DNA of 49,433 nt. It comes from JAKFWF01 sp031429105 (GTDB lineage: Bacteria > Pseudomonadota > Alphaproteobacteria > Rhizobiales > Hyphomicrobiaceae). The stretch spans positions 1 to 49,433 of the forward strand of contig JANOYV010000126.1 in NCBI GenBank assembly GCA_031429105.1. Direction: 5' to 3'. Positions 24,423 through 33,293 of the stretch are shown here, one piece after another. Within the stretch, counting starts at the first letter, position 1. Each line of letters starts with the position of its first letter. Under the pieces are notes generated by a model, which ran no database searches, was not told the origin of the DNA, and was given only the letters and a program-made list of their open reading frames with translations. Made by a program: the position numbers and the translations under genes.

Positions 24423-25283
24423 TTACATTGTCGGCGCAGCGTCTTTAATGGTCACACGCAGCAGCGTTCGCGGTCGGTTCGGGTCGATCAGCGGGGCTGA
24501 GTGCAGCAACGAGCAATTGTCCCAAATGACGATGTCGCTAATTCGGTACTCGGGCGTGTAGCAGTACTTTTTCTGCGTCGTATGGGTTTTCAACTCGTCG
24601 AGCAGTGCCACGCCTTCTGCGCGTTCCATACCCTCGATGCTGAATGACGAACCGGATACCGCGTAAATCGATTTGGCGCCGGTGTGGGGATGGCGACGGA
24701 CAAGCGGGTGATGCACCCAGTCCACTTTAGCTTTCTGTTCGTCTCGCAGCGGCGATGCTGCGGTTCGGCTCTGCTCATCCAGGTTGTCGCGATTGCCATA
24801 GTGATGGCGGCAGACCAGCCCATCGATCCGCGCTTTCATGCCGGGGCTAAGATCTTCATAGGCTTGCCGCTGGTTGGCGAACGTCGTGCCAGCATCGCCG
24901 CCAGGAATTTCGATGGCATGCAGCATCGTGCAGCGGGCGGGCACGGCCAAGTATGAATAGTCGGTGTGGAAGTAGGTGCCGCCGTCTGCCAGCCCCATCG
25001 GCTCGCCTTTATCGTTGCGCCGGTTGGACAGGATCAGAATGTTCGGATCGATGGGGTGATGGAATTGATCGATCACGTGCGGCTCTGGTTTGCCGAACCG
25101 CCGCGCGAAGGCAACGAAGCCAGCTGGTTCAACTTTTTGGTCGCGCAGGATGACCACCAGTTGGTCATGTAGTGCGGTCTCGATCGCATTAAAATCGGTG
25201 TCGCTCATTGAGCCCGAAACTTGAACGCCACTGATTTCTGCGCCGCATGCGTCGGACAGCTTTTGAACCGTAAGAACTGGCAT
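24423..25283 (-). CDS. TauD/TfdA-family Fe(II)/2-oxoglutarate dioxygenase, 286 aa
   Basis: Non-heme iron oxygenase that couples 2-oxoglutarate decarboxylation to substrate hydroxylation. The facial triad is visible: HTD at about residues 105-107 in YFHTDYSYL, with the distal His in NCSLLHSAPL near residue 258. The 2-oxoglutarate arginine is in RPRTLLRVTI. AGGAGA precedes the ATG. It is the last gene of a TRAP transporter operon, so its substrate is probably the imported acid or a product of it. Taurine, alpha-keto acid and chlorinated phenoxyacetate-type substrates are all possible; the symbol tauD is not warranted. Confidence 0.9.
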   Translation of the reverse strand: MPVLTVQKLSDACGAEISGVQVSGSMSDTDFNAIETALHDQLVVILRDQKVEPAGFVAFARRFGKPEPHVIDQFHHPIDPNILILSNRRNDKGEPMGLADGGTYFHTDYSYLAVPARCTMLHAIEIPGGDAGTTFANQRQAYEDLSPGMKARIDGLVCRHHYGNRDNLDEQSRTAASPLRDEQKAKVDWVHHPLVRRHPHTGAKSIYAVSGSSFSIEGMERAEGVALLDELKTHTTQKKYCYTPEYRISDIVIWDNCSLLHSAPLIDPNRPRTLLRVTIKDAAPTM

Positions 25284-25304
25284 CGCAATCTCCTGGTTGA
25301 ATGC

Positions 25305-26624
25305 CTATTTCAAGAAGCCCGGCACAATCAGTCGAGGCAGGAAGAGGGAAACTTCCGGAAAGATGATCAACGCGATCAGCACCAAGAGCATCGGCACGAG
25401 CATGATCATCGTATCCTTGATCGCATATCGCAACCGCACACCGGCGACGGAGCAGGCCACCATCAGGCACATGCCGTAGGGCGGCGTCACTAGTCCAAAA
25501 GCAAGCGATACGATTGAGATGATCGCGAATTGCACGGGGTGAAGTTCAACCGACTTTGCCAATGGTTCGAGAACTGTACCGACGATGATGATTGCCGGAA
25601 TCGCATCAAGGAAACACCCGACAACGAGAAACACGCCGGCAATGAAGAAACCTGCCGCGATTGGCCCCATGCCCCAGGTGGAGACGTTTGCCAACAGCTC
25701 ATGCGGAATGCGGTAGTAGGCGAGTATCCACCCGAACACGCTGGCCGTACCGACACAGAACAATGCAACTCCGGACAGACGGCCGGTATCGAGTAGGGCG
25801 GTGTAAAGCTCCTTCTTGCCGATCTCTTTGTAGACAAACGCTGAAAGGGCGATGGAGTAGAGCACGGCCACACACGCCGACTCCGTCGCTGTGAACCAGC
25901 CGAGTAAAATGCCGCCGACAATCAGGAACGGCGTGAAAAGCGCGGGTATCGATTGCCATAACGCGCAGCGAAGTTCCACCCAACTTGCTTTTGGATACGT
26001 TGGATAACCGCGCTTCACGGCGTAGGCATGCACCGTCACCATCTGTGCTCCGGCGATCAACAAGCCTGGGATCACGCCTGCGAGATATAGTGCGCCAATC
26101 GAAGTCGAGATGAGGCCGCCCCAGACAATCATCAAGATTGACGGTGGAATGATCACGGCGAGCACTGCTGATACAGCCGTGATCGCAATCGAGAACGAGA
26201 GATCGTAGCCCTCCTTCACCTGGGCATCGATGAAGATTTTTGATTGGCTTGCAGCATCGGCAGTGGATGAGCCTGAGATGCCGGCAAAGAACACGGAAAG
26301 CACAACGTTGATCTGCGCAAGCGATCCTGGCCAGTGGCCGACCAGTGTTCGAGACAAGGAGACGAGGCGGTCGGTAATACCGCCGCAACTCATGAGGTTT
26401 GCGGTCAACAGGAAGAACGGAACCGACAATAGAATGAACGAGTTGTAAGCGTTGAACGTCTCTTGCGCCAACGTCATAATCGATAAGTGCGGTTCGATCA
26501 GGAGGATCGGCAGGCACGCCAAGCCCAGGGCCATTGCAACCGGCACGCGCAGAATGAGCAAGCTAAAGAATACGCCGAACAATAGCATGGCCGCTGGACC
26601 GGCTGTCAGGATTTGGGACTTCAT
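25305..26624 (-). CDS. TRAP transporter large permease (DctM-type), 439 aa
   Basis: The large membrane subunit of a tripartite ATP-independent periplasmic transporter, which uses a sodium or proton gradient. Many hydrophobic segments are present. Typical blocks are LLSVPFFLLTANLMSCGGIT, VFFAGISGSSTADAAS, IIPPSILMIVWG and FGLVTPPYGMCLMVACSVAG. Its start overlaps the DctQ stop (ATGA). The dioxygenase gene follows by 21 bp. Confidence 0.95.
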   Translation of the reverse strand: MKSQILTAGPAAMLLFGVFFSLLILRVPVAMALGLACLPILLIEPHLSIMTLAQETFNAYNSFILLSVPFFLLTANLMSCGGITDRLVSLSRTLVGHWPGSLAQINVVLSVFFAGISGSSTADAASQSKIFIDAQVKEGYDLSFSIAITAVSAVLAVIIPPSILMIVWGGLISTSIGALYLAGVIPGLLIAGAQMVTVHAYAVKRGYPTYPKASWVELRCALWQSIPALFTPFLIVGGILLGWFTATESACVAVLYSIALSAFVYKEIGKKELYTALLDTGRLSGVALFCVGTASVFGWILAYYRIPHELLANVSTWGMGPIAAGFFIAGVFLVVGCFLDAIPAIIIVGTVLEPLAKSVELHPVQFAIISIVSLAFGLVTPPYGMCLMVACSVAGVRLRYAIKDTMIMLVPMLLVLIALIIFPEVSLFLPRLIVPGFLK

Positions 26625-27130
26625 GATGCGCTCCGTCCGAACAGGGCGCGAAGTTCATCGAGGAACTGCTCACCAAGAAAAACAATCCAGGTTAGTCCCG
26701 CCACCGGCCAGGCGGCGTGGATCATCCAGAGCGGCAGCTCGGCCAACTCCGAGGTTCGATTAAATGCGAATTTTGTGAACTGCGCTCCGCCCCATAAAAA
26801 CACGACGGCGAGGGCCAAGGTGCCGAGCCTGGCAGCGATCCGCACGGCCGCTTCCGGTCGCCGCGACATTTCCGGCCATACATCAACTTCGAAGTGGCTG
26901 CTTTCGCGCACGCCAACCATGGCACCGATCATTATGCACCACACGAACAGGAAACGCGCCATCTCCTCGGTCCAGATATAGTGCGGGATGATATTGGTGA
27001 ACCGGGCAATGATTTGCAGCGTGACGGGAATGATTAATATCCCGACGCTTAAAGCCAGTAAGATCTCAAGAAGCTTTGCATAAGCGGCAGTGAATCGTCG
27101 CCAAGCGGTTGGCTGGGGCATCGATGGCAT
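26621..27130 (-). CDS. TRAP transporter small permease (DctQ-type), 169 aa
   Basis: Four predicted membrane helices with the family pattern: ILLALSVGILIIPVTLQIIA, IWTEEMARFLFVWCIMIGAM and FEVDVWPEM. It joins the large permease in the membrane complex. I start at ATG 27130 because AGGAGT lies 4 bp upstream; an ATG at 27160 is in frame but lacks a good site. The stop overlaps the DctM start. Confidence 0.92.
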   Translation of the reverse strand: MPSMPQPTAWRRFTAAYAKLLEILLALSVGILIIPVTLQIIARFTNIIPHYIWTEEMARFLFVWCIMIGAMVGVRESSHFEVDVWPEMSRRPEAAVRIAARLGTLALAVVFLWGGAQFTKFAFNRTSELAELPLWMIHAAWPVAGLTWIVFLGEQFLDELRALFGRSAS

Positions 27131-27209
27131 GAGCACTCCTTGGGGCACGCGTCGAAGCACCGCGGCAGACCGAACAATCTGCCACGGCGCTTCGATCGAA
27201 GCGTTAGAA

Positions 27210-28208
27210 CTATGCTGCGTTGATCTTCGCGAAGATGCCTTCGGCTTCGATTTCCTTGGCGTAGGTTGCGATCACAGGATCGGCCAGTTTCTTCATTGCG
27301 TCACGCTCTTCGAAAGGAACACGCTTGAGCTTGCCAGCTTTTTCAAGCGCATCGAGCTTAATGCCTTCCTCGCTCGACTCGAGCTTGCGGCCGAAATTAC
27401 CAGCTTCGGGGCCGGCTTTCAAAATGGCATCTTGTAATTCCTTCGGTAGCGTCTTCAAGGTCTTGACTGAAAAGCAGATCGGGCGGATCGAGACCGCGTG
27501 CTGGGTCATGTTGAGGTGTGGCGCCACCTCGTAGAACTTCATGGCTTCAACGCCGGCTGCTTCGTTCTCACCCGCCGAAATCACACCGTTTTGGATGGCG
27601 TTGTAGACTTCGTTGTAAGCAATGACCGTCGGGCTCATGCCGACCGCCGCAAACGTTTTCGACCAGATCGGCGCCCCCTGCACGCGTACTTTTAGGCCCT
27701 TGATCTCGGCCAAGTTCTTAAACGGTTTGTTGGCGAAGATGTTGCGAATGCCGCCGCCGGAATAGCCGATCAGCATCACTTCCGCTTTGTTTGCGACTTC
27801 ATCTGCGATCGGCTTCAGGATGCCTTGGGCAACAACAGCATTCATGTGTTCGATGCCCTTGAACACGAACGGGGCATCGATGAAGGGTGCCGCTTTTGCA
27901 AATGTCGACATGTGAGCTGGCGACACGATGCCGTAATCGACGGCTTTGCCCTGTGCCATGTACTCGAAGTATTGTTTTTCCAGACCCAACGATGAGTTCC
28001 GGTGGAGCGTAAAGTTTACCGGCTTGCCGTAGTATTTTTTGACCAGCTCTTCGAACAATAACAAAGCCTTGTTAAAGGCATGGTCATCGTTAAATTGCAC
28101 GGCACCGTTGAGCGTTATAGGTGCTTGAGCGCGGACAACATTGGGAAATCCAAGCGCGCTCACGGCGGCGCTGACGCCAAGGCCCTGCAGCACTGATCTA
28201 CGTTTCAT
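27210..28208 (-). CDS. TRAP transporter substrate-binding protein (DctP-type), 332 aa
   Basis: Periplasmic solute receptor. The N-terminus MKRRSVLQGLGVSAAVSALG is a signal with an RR pair, possibly Tat, cleaved near VVRAQA. The mature protein has the DctP signature: YFEYMAQGKAVDYGIVSPAH, IKGLKVRVQGAPIWSKTFAA, then VIAYNEVYNAIQNGVISAGE. The conserved arginine (KVRV) contacts carboxylates in the family, so an organic acid is expected. GGAGGAG precedes the ATG. It is the first gene of the operon, and 79 bp separate it from DctQ. Confidence 0.93.
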   Translation of the reverse strand: MKRRSVLQGLGVSAAVSALGFPNVVRAQAPITLNGAVQFNDDHAFNKALLLFEELVKKYYGKPVNFTLHRNSSLGLEKQYFEYMAQGKAVDYGIVSPAHMSTFAKAAPFIDAPFVFKGIEHMNAVVAQGILKPIADEVANKAEVMLIGYSGGGIRNIFANKPFKNLAEIKGLKVRVQGAPIWSKTFAAVGMSPTVIAYNEVYNAIQNGVISAGENEAAGVEAMKFYEVAPHLNMTQHAVSIRPICFSVKTLKTLPKELQDAILKAGPEAGNFGRKLESSEEGIKLDALEKAGKLKRVPFEERDAMKKLADPVIATYAKEIEAEGIFAKINAA

Positions 28209-28465
28209 CGTTGGTCTCCTCCAAAAACGTTTTTACAGTTTTCACACTGACTGCCGGTCTTACGCCGGTCGCGACGGAGACTATGGAGGAGTGCCTTCGC
28301 TGCCAAGCACTAAAATGGTTGCGTTTTGGCACATCCAGGAATGCTCATTGCGCAGGGCCAATTGCAAACGAGTAATTGTAAGTCACCCGAAAGGGGTTCT
28401 AGTCTGCGACGTGCAGCCGCCCAGCCAATAGGGTAGCGCACTAACCCGATACGTGGAGGAAACGA

Positions 28466-29464
28466 ATGCCAGATTTCAAAATCTCACGGCGGAACGCACT
28501 CTTGGGCAGCGCTGCCGTCGTTGGCGCCAGCAGTCTTGTCGGTTTTGGACCCGCGCATGCGAAGGCGCCGATGGCGAAGAGCCAGACATCCTATTACTAT
28601 CGTTTCCCAGTTGGTGAATTCCAAGCGACCGTTGTGTCGGACGGACCACTGCCGCTTGGCGAACCCTCCGCCACGATGAAGGGCATGACAAAGGAAGAGA
28701 TCAGTAAGGCGTTGACCGACAACTTCCTGCCGACCGATCAGATCGTGCTGGAGCAGAACGTACTTGTTTTGAACACCGGCTCGCGACTTGTGCTGTTCGA
28801 CAGCGGCATGGGTACCAGCAAAATGTTCGGCGCGACGACAGGCCGTATTCTGGCGAGCTTGAAAGAGGCCGGCATCAACCCGGCGCAGATCGATGATGTC
28901 ATCTGCACCCACGCTCACATCGATCATATCGGTGGCTTGGCCGATGCCAAGGGCAAACGTTATTTTCCCAACGCCACGATCCATATCAGCAAGGCCGACT
29001 ACGATTTCTGGACGGACGAAAAGAAACTCGGCGGTGATTTGAAGGCGTTCGTCACCCACGCCCGGCAGAACCTCTTGCCCTACAAGGACCGCGTGAAGTT
29101 CGTCGAAGACGGCAAGGACGTGTTGCCCGGCATCCAGGCGATGAGCGCGCCCGGTCATACCGTTGGCCACACGATTTTCATTATCAAGTCAGGTGGCAAA
29201 ACGCTTGCCTTCACAGGCGACACGACGCACCACCAGATCCTACTGACAGAGAAACCGCGCACCGAGTTCGCCTATGACACGGATCCAAAGCAGGCCGTGC
29301 AGTCACGTCTGAAAGTATTCGACATGTTGGCATCGCAGAAGATCCCGATGATTGCCTATCACTTCCCATGGCCCGGCTACGGCCACCTCGCCAAGAGTGG
29401 CGAAGGCTATCGTTACTTTGCAACGCCGATGGAAATCGTTCGCATCCCACCGAAGAAGGCATGA
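28466..29464 (+). CDS. Exported metallo-beta-lactamase-fold hydrolase, 332 aa
   Basis: The N-terminus carries a Tat signal (SRRNALLGSAAVVGASSLVG, cleaved near PAHAKA). The MBL zinc motif is CTHAHIDHIGGL near residues 149-160, with GHTVGHT and FTGDTTHHQ as further ligand regions. The substrate is unknown; the family includes lactonases and other ester or amide hydrolases. It is divergent from the TRAP operon across 257 bp and GGAGG precedes the ATG. A periplasmic hydrolase next to a TRAP importer could generate the imported acid. Confidence 0.88.
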   Translation: MPDFKISRRNALLGSAAVVGASSLVGFGPAHAKAPMAKSQTSYYYRFPVGEFQATVVSDGPLPLGEPSATMKGMTKEEISKALTDNFLPTDQIVLEQNVLVLNTGSRLVLFDSGMGTSKMFGATTGRILASLKEAGINPAQIDDVICTHAHIDHIGGLADAKGKRYFPNATIHISKADYDFWTDEKKLGGDLKAFVTHARQNLLPYKDRVKFVEDGKDVLPGIQAMSAPGHTVGHTIFIIKSGGKTLAFTGDTTHHQILLTEKPRTEFAYDTDPKQAVQSRLKVFDMLASQKIPMIAYHFPWPGYGHLAKSGEGYRYFATPMEIVRIPPKKA

Positions 29465-29557
29465 GCGGCGCCCCGAGCACCATCACGGAAATCGTGGGGG
29501 AGCTTGGGGTTCCACCTCGTTAGGCCATAGTCCGTTGATGTTTGGAGTAGCAATACC

Positions 29558-30277
29558 ATGCCTCAGCCTGTCACACTGATTACCGGTGCCAGTCGCGGTA
29601 TTGGTGCTGCGATTGCCGCCGATCTGGCGGACAAAGGTCATTTGGTCATTGGGCTGTCGCGCTCAAAGCCAGCGGCCTTCAAGGGAGAGTTCGTGGGCGT
29701 CGATCTGGCCGATGCCAAAGCTGCCCGCGAGGCGCTCGACCACGTCATGAAGCGACATAACGTGACGCGCCTTGTCAACAACGCGGGTGTGGCCCTCGTA
29801 TCGGAGCTGACCCAGACGACCGAAGTCGACTACGAAAAAATGATGAACCTCAATGTGCGCGCGCCAATTCTAGCGATCCAGGCTGTTTTGCCGGGCATGC
29901 GTAGGGCGAAGTTTGGCCGCATCGTCAACATCGGGTCCCGGGCGGCACTTGGAAAAGAGACGCGAGCCGTCTACGGCGCGACCAAGGCTGCGGTGTTGTC
30001 GCTGACGCGCACGGCCGCGATCGAAAATGCGAAGTTTGGCATCACCGTGAATTGCATTGCGCCTGGACCGATTGAAACGGAAATGCTGATCGCGAACTAT
30101 CCGGAAGGCTCGCCGCAGTTGGCCGCGTTCCGTCAGCAAATCCCGGTCGGTCGGATGGGGACGCCTGCGGAGATTGCGCATGCGGCGTCCTACTTCCTTC
30201 ATGATCACGCAGGCTACACGACCGGCCAAGTGCTCTACGTATGCGGTGGGATGTCGTTGGGACAAGTGCCGATCTGA
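29558..30277 (+). CDS. SDR family oxidoreductase (FabG-like), 239 aa
   Basis: Classical SDR with TGASRGIGAAIA at the N-terminus, NNAGVAL, catalytic Ser in VNIGSRAALG and the active-site YGATKAA, then NCIAPGPIETEM. NAD(P)H-dependent reduction or oxidation of a carbonyl/alcohol is expected; the substrate is unknown. It overlaps the next gene by one base (TGATG), so they are translationally coupled. It is 93 bp after the MBL gene and likely shares its transcript. Confidence 0.92.
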   Translation: MPQPVTLITGASRGIGAAIAADLADKGHLVIGLSRSKPAAFKGEFVGVDLADAKAAREALDHVMKRHNVTRLVNNAGVALVSELTQTTEVDYEKMMNLNVRAPILAIQAVLPGMRRAKFGRIVNIGSRAALGKETRAVYGATKAAVLSLTRTAAIENAKFGITVNCIAPGPIETEMLIANYPEGSPQLAAFRQQIPVGRMGTPAEIAHAASYFLHDHAGYTTGQVLYVCGGMSLGQVPI

Positions 30278-31275
30278 TGACTTTGAACCAATTGCCGCCG
30301 CCATTCTCCACGCGCATCACTAAACTGTTTGGCATCGAACACCCGATCCTATGTGGCGGGCTCATGTGGCTGTCCGATGCACGCTATGTGGCAGCTAGCG
30401 TGAACGCTGGCGGGATGGGTTTCATCACGGCGCGCACCTTTCCTGATCCGATCGCATTCCGAAATGAGTTGCAGACGTGCCGCGCGCTAACGTCCGGTCG
30501 GCCTTTTGGCGTCAATCTCTATTTGACGCCGCGCGAGGCTGATAATGCGTTCCTGACCGGGCACACGCGCATTCTTCTCGACGAAGGGGTTCGGCTGCTG
30601 GAAACGTCGGGACTTCCCCCAAAGGCGCTTCTGCCAATGCTCAAAGAGGCTGGCGCGGTCGTAATGCACAAGTCCTCGACGGTCCGTCATGCGATGAGTG
30701 CAGCAAAACTTGGCGTTGATGCCGTGGCGGTAGTCGGTGCCGAGTGTGGTGGGCATCCCGGGCTGCAACTGGTCGGTACCATGGTGCAAACACCGCTTGG
30801 TGCGGAACGCATCGAATTACCATTTGTTGTCGGTGGCGGCATCGGCCACGGCAGTCAGGTGGCAGCAGCGCTTGCAATGGGAGCCGACGCCGTGTTGATC
30901 GGCACCCGCATGTTGGCGGCATCAGAGATCAATGCGCATGAAGCCTATAAGCAGCGGATGATCGAGGCTGACGAGGGTGCATCACGGCTGATCATGCAGT
31001 CATTCCGCAACACTTACCGCGTGCTCGATAATCGTGATGCGCGATCGGTTGCGGACCTAGAGGCTGTCGGGGAAAAAGACTACGAACAATACCGCCCGTT
31101 CGTAGCAGGAACCCATCAAAAGGTTGCCTACGAAACCGGTGATTGGGAGCGTGGTGTGCTCTCGATGGGCCAGGCAATTGCGTTCTCTCGAAAGGCCGAG
31201 AGCGTCGCCGAAATTTACCAGCAGCTGCTGCAAGATGCCGTCGCTGCGTGTGTCCGCATTCAGGCACTCAGATAA
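30277..31275 (+). CDS. Nitronate monooxygenase-like FMN protein (NPD family), 332 aa
   Basis: TIM-barrel flavoprotein: HPILCGGLMWLSDARYVAA, GGMGFITA, VVGAECGGHPG, then VVGGGIGHGSQVAAALAMGA and DAVLIGTRMLAASE match the NPD/2-nitropropane dioxygenase family. These oxidise nitronates or act as flavin-dependent enoyl reductases. I start at the ATG at 30277 overlapping the SDR stop; the frame is open upstream inside the SDR. The last 8 bp overlap the convergent cation transporter gene. Confidence 0.88.
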   Translation: MTLNQLPPPFSTRITKLFGIEHPILCGGLMWLSDARYVAASVNAGGMGFITARTFPDPIAFRNELQTCRALTSGRPFGVNLYLTPREADNAFLTGHTRILLDEGVRLLETSGLPPKALLPMLKEAGAVVMHKSSTVRHAMSAAKLGVDAVAVVGAECGGHPGLQLVGTMVQTPLGAERIELPFVVGGGIGHGSQVAAALAMGADAVLIGTRMLAASEINAHEAYKQRMIEADEGASRLIMQSFRNTYRVLDNRDARSVADLEAVGEKDYEQYRPFVAGTHQKVAYETGDWERGVLSMGQAIAFSRKAESVAEIYQQLLQDAVAACVRIQALR

Positions 31276-32218
31276 TCAGCGCGCCCTTGGTCTTCGCCTC
31301 GGCCTCCGGCTCGACGTGAATGAGAATCTGCGCGCCATCAATCTTTTCGTGAAGCGCTGCTTCGATGCGATCGCAAATTTCGTGCGAGCGAGCGACCGTC
31401 ATGCGGCCGGGCACGACCAGATGAAATTCGACGAAGGTGGCCGGTCCGGCCGTCCGGGTTCGCAAGTCGTGAACTTGCAGTGCACCGTCTGCGTTCGAAG
31501 CGATCAGCCTGCGGATTTCGGCCAGAATGTCCGCTGTCACGCTTTCATCCATCAAGCCGCTGACCGATGACGAGATGATGCGCCAGCCGGCCCACAGGAT
31601 ATTGACGGCAACGAGCGCTGCCATCAGCGGATCGAGAATGGTCCATCCAGTCGCCCAACTGAGCGCGAGACCGGCGACAACGCCAATCGAGGTCGCGACG
31701 TCGGTTACGAGGTGCCAGCCGTCGGCCACCAATGCCGGTGACATCAACGCGCGGCCCTGTTTGATGAGAACTCTGGCCCAGGCGGCATTGATACAAGTTG
31801 CAGCCGTGTTGATCATCAGGCCAAGCGCTGGTTCTTCGAGTGCACGCGGCGTCTGAAAGGCCGCGTAAGCCTGTGCCAGGATCATGAGCGCTGCGATAAA
31901 TACCAATGCGCCTTCGAGCGCCACTGCGACGTATTCAGCCTTGTGATGCCCGAAGGGATGCCGGCGATCAGCCGGGCGCTGCGCGATCTTGATGGCGACC
32001 AGGGCTGCAATCGCAGTGATCACGTTCACAACGCTTTCCAAAGCGTCGGAATACAATGCAACGCTACCGGTGACGCGATAGGCTGCGTATTTGATGCCCA
32101 TAACGATCAGCGAAACAGCGATGCTCGCAATCGCAAGCTGGCCGACGAATTGTTGTGCTGGGCGCACGTGATGAGTTCCAATCGGGCTGACAACCGCTAC
32201 GTCGCCGTTCACTGGCAC
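31268..32218 (-). CDS. Cation diffusion facilitator (CDF) metal transporter, 316 aa
   Basis: Efflux transporter for divalent metals. About six membrane helices carry metal-site residues in YSDALESVVNV and ADGWHLVTDVATS, and the loop HPFGHHKAEY is typical. A cytoplasmic ferredoxin-like C-terminal domain follows (VHDLRTRTAGPATFVEFHL, then RSHEICDRIEAAL). The DxxE in the first site varies from the DxxxD of YiiP, so zinc, iron and manganese are all possible. The start is GTG at 32218, with GGA upstream. Confidence 0.9.
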   Translation of the reverse strand: MPVNGDVAVVSPIGTHHVRPAQQFVGQLAIASIAVSLIVMGIKYAAYRVTGSVALYSDALESVVNVITAIAALVAIKIAQRPADRRHPFGHHKAEYVAVALEGALVFIAALMILAQAYAAFQTPRALEEPALGLMINTAATCINAAWARVLIKQGRALMSPALVADGWHLVTDVATSIGVVAGLALSWATGWTILDPLMAALVAVNILWAGWRIISSSVSGLMDESVTADILAEIRRLIASNADGALQVHDLRTRTAGPATFVEFHLVVPGRMTVARSHEICDRIEAALHEKIDGAQILIHVEPEAEAKTKGALII

Positions 32219-32384
32219 GTTTTCCAGTCAGCAGGCAAGGTGAACGCTGTACGAGAGGTATGTGATAATTTGTGCTTATTTTCAATATGTTCCACAGGTT
32301 CGTCGCCTCGCGCCCTCCCACATGCACTGCGAATCAGTTCGTATCAGTGCGGCGACATTGAACGGTCGTGAGGAGGATCACGTC

Positions 32385-33248
32385 ATGGCCAATTTTACCA
32401 CCCACATTGCGGTTGGAACTATCGTTAGCGGTGCGCTGGCGACGCTGACGCTTGCAGCCGATGTTATTGCACCTGAAAATTTGGTGGCTGTGACCATGGC
32501 TGGTGTTCTCGGTAGCGTATTGCCGGATATCGATCTGAAAGACAGCCGACCAAGCCAGGCGATGTTCGGCGGTCTGGCCGTATTCTTGTCATTCGCAATG
32601 CTGTTTACAGTCGCCTATAAATTTTCAATCGCCGAGATGTGGTTGATCTGGCTCGGAACATTAATTGGGGTCCGATACGGGGCGCAGGCGATTTTTCATC
32701 GCTTCTCTTATCATCGCGGGATCTGGCACTCGATACTGGCTGCGGGATTCTTTTGGTTTCTCACGGCGGTGGTCTTCAAGCTAGTATTGAACCGGCACGA
32801 GGGCGTTGCTTGGCTTGCTGGCGGGTTCATGTTCATGGGCTATATGACCCATCTGATCCTGGATGAGATCTACAGCGTCGACGTATTTGATGTTCGTGTG
32901 AAGTCCTCGTTCGGCACGGCCGTAAAGTTGGTCGACAGCAAGCGATGGGCAGATACGGCCGTGGTCGCAACCCTGGCTGTTGCTGCATTTGCCTTCACGC
33001 CGTCATCCAAGACGTTTGTCGAAGGCATTGCTTCGCGCGATTTGTGGTCGAGTCTGCAACAAAAACTGCTGCCGCGCGATCAAACTTGGTTCCGTGTCAT
33101 CCAGCTGGCGCGTGATGATGCGGCAGCTTTGGAAGGTACGCCCATTGGAGCAACCTTGCGTGCCGATGGCTCGACTCTGACATTCGGCCTGCCATCCACA
33201 ATCACGACAGGCACGATTCCGACACCTGCGCCGGTACCGCCTAAGTAG
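32385..33248 (+). CDS. DUF457/YdjM-type membrane-bound metal-dependent hydrolase family protein, 287 aa
   Basis: The N-terminal 170 residues hold four or five membrane segments and histidine/aspartate motifs of the family: FTTHIAVG, GSVLPDIDL, HRGIWHSILAAG and MTHLILDEIYS. The C-terminal 100 residues are soluble and end in Pro/Thr-rich sequence. The family is related to LexA-regulated YdjM. Substrate and reaction are unknown. AGGAGG at 32371-32376 sets the start. The gene is divergent from the CDF transporter. Confidence 0.82.
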   Translation: MANFTTHIAVGTIVSGALATLTLAADVIAPENLVAVTMAGVLGSVLPDIDLKDSRPSQAMFGGLAVFLSFAMLFTVAYKFSIAEMWLIWLGTLIGVRYGAQAIFHRFSYHRGIWHSILAAGFFWFLTAVVFKLVLNRHEGVAWLAGGFMFMGYMTHLILDEIYSVDVFDVRVKSSFGTAVKLVDSKRWADTAVVATLAVAAFAFTPSSKTFVEGIASRDLWSSLQQKLLPRDQTWFRVIQLARDDAAALEGTPIGATLRADGSTLTFGLPSTITTGTIPTPAPVPPK

Positions 33249-33293
33249 TATATTGAGGGTGCTGCTGCTAAGCTTTTTCCCGGGGATCGTGAG

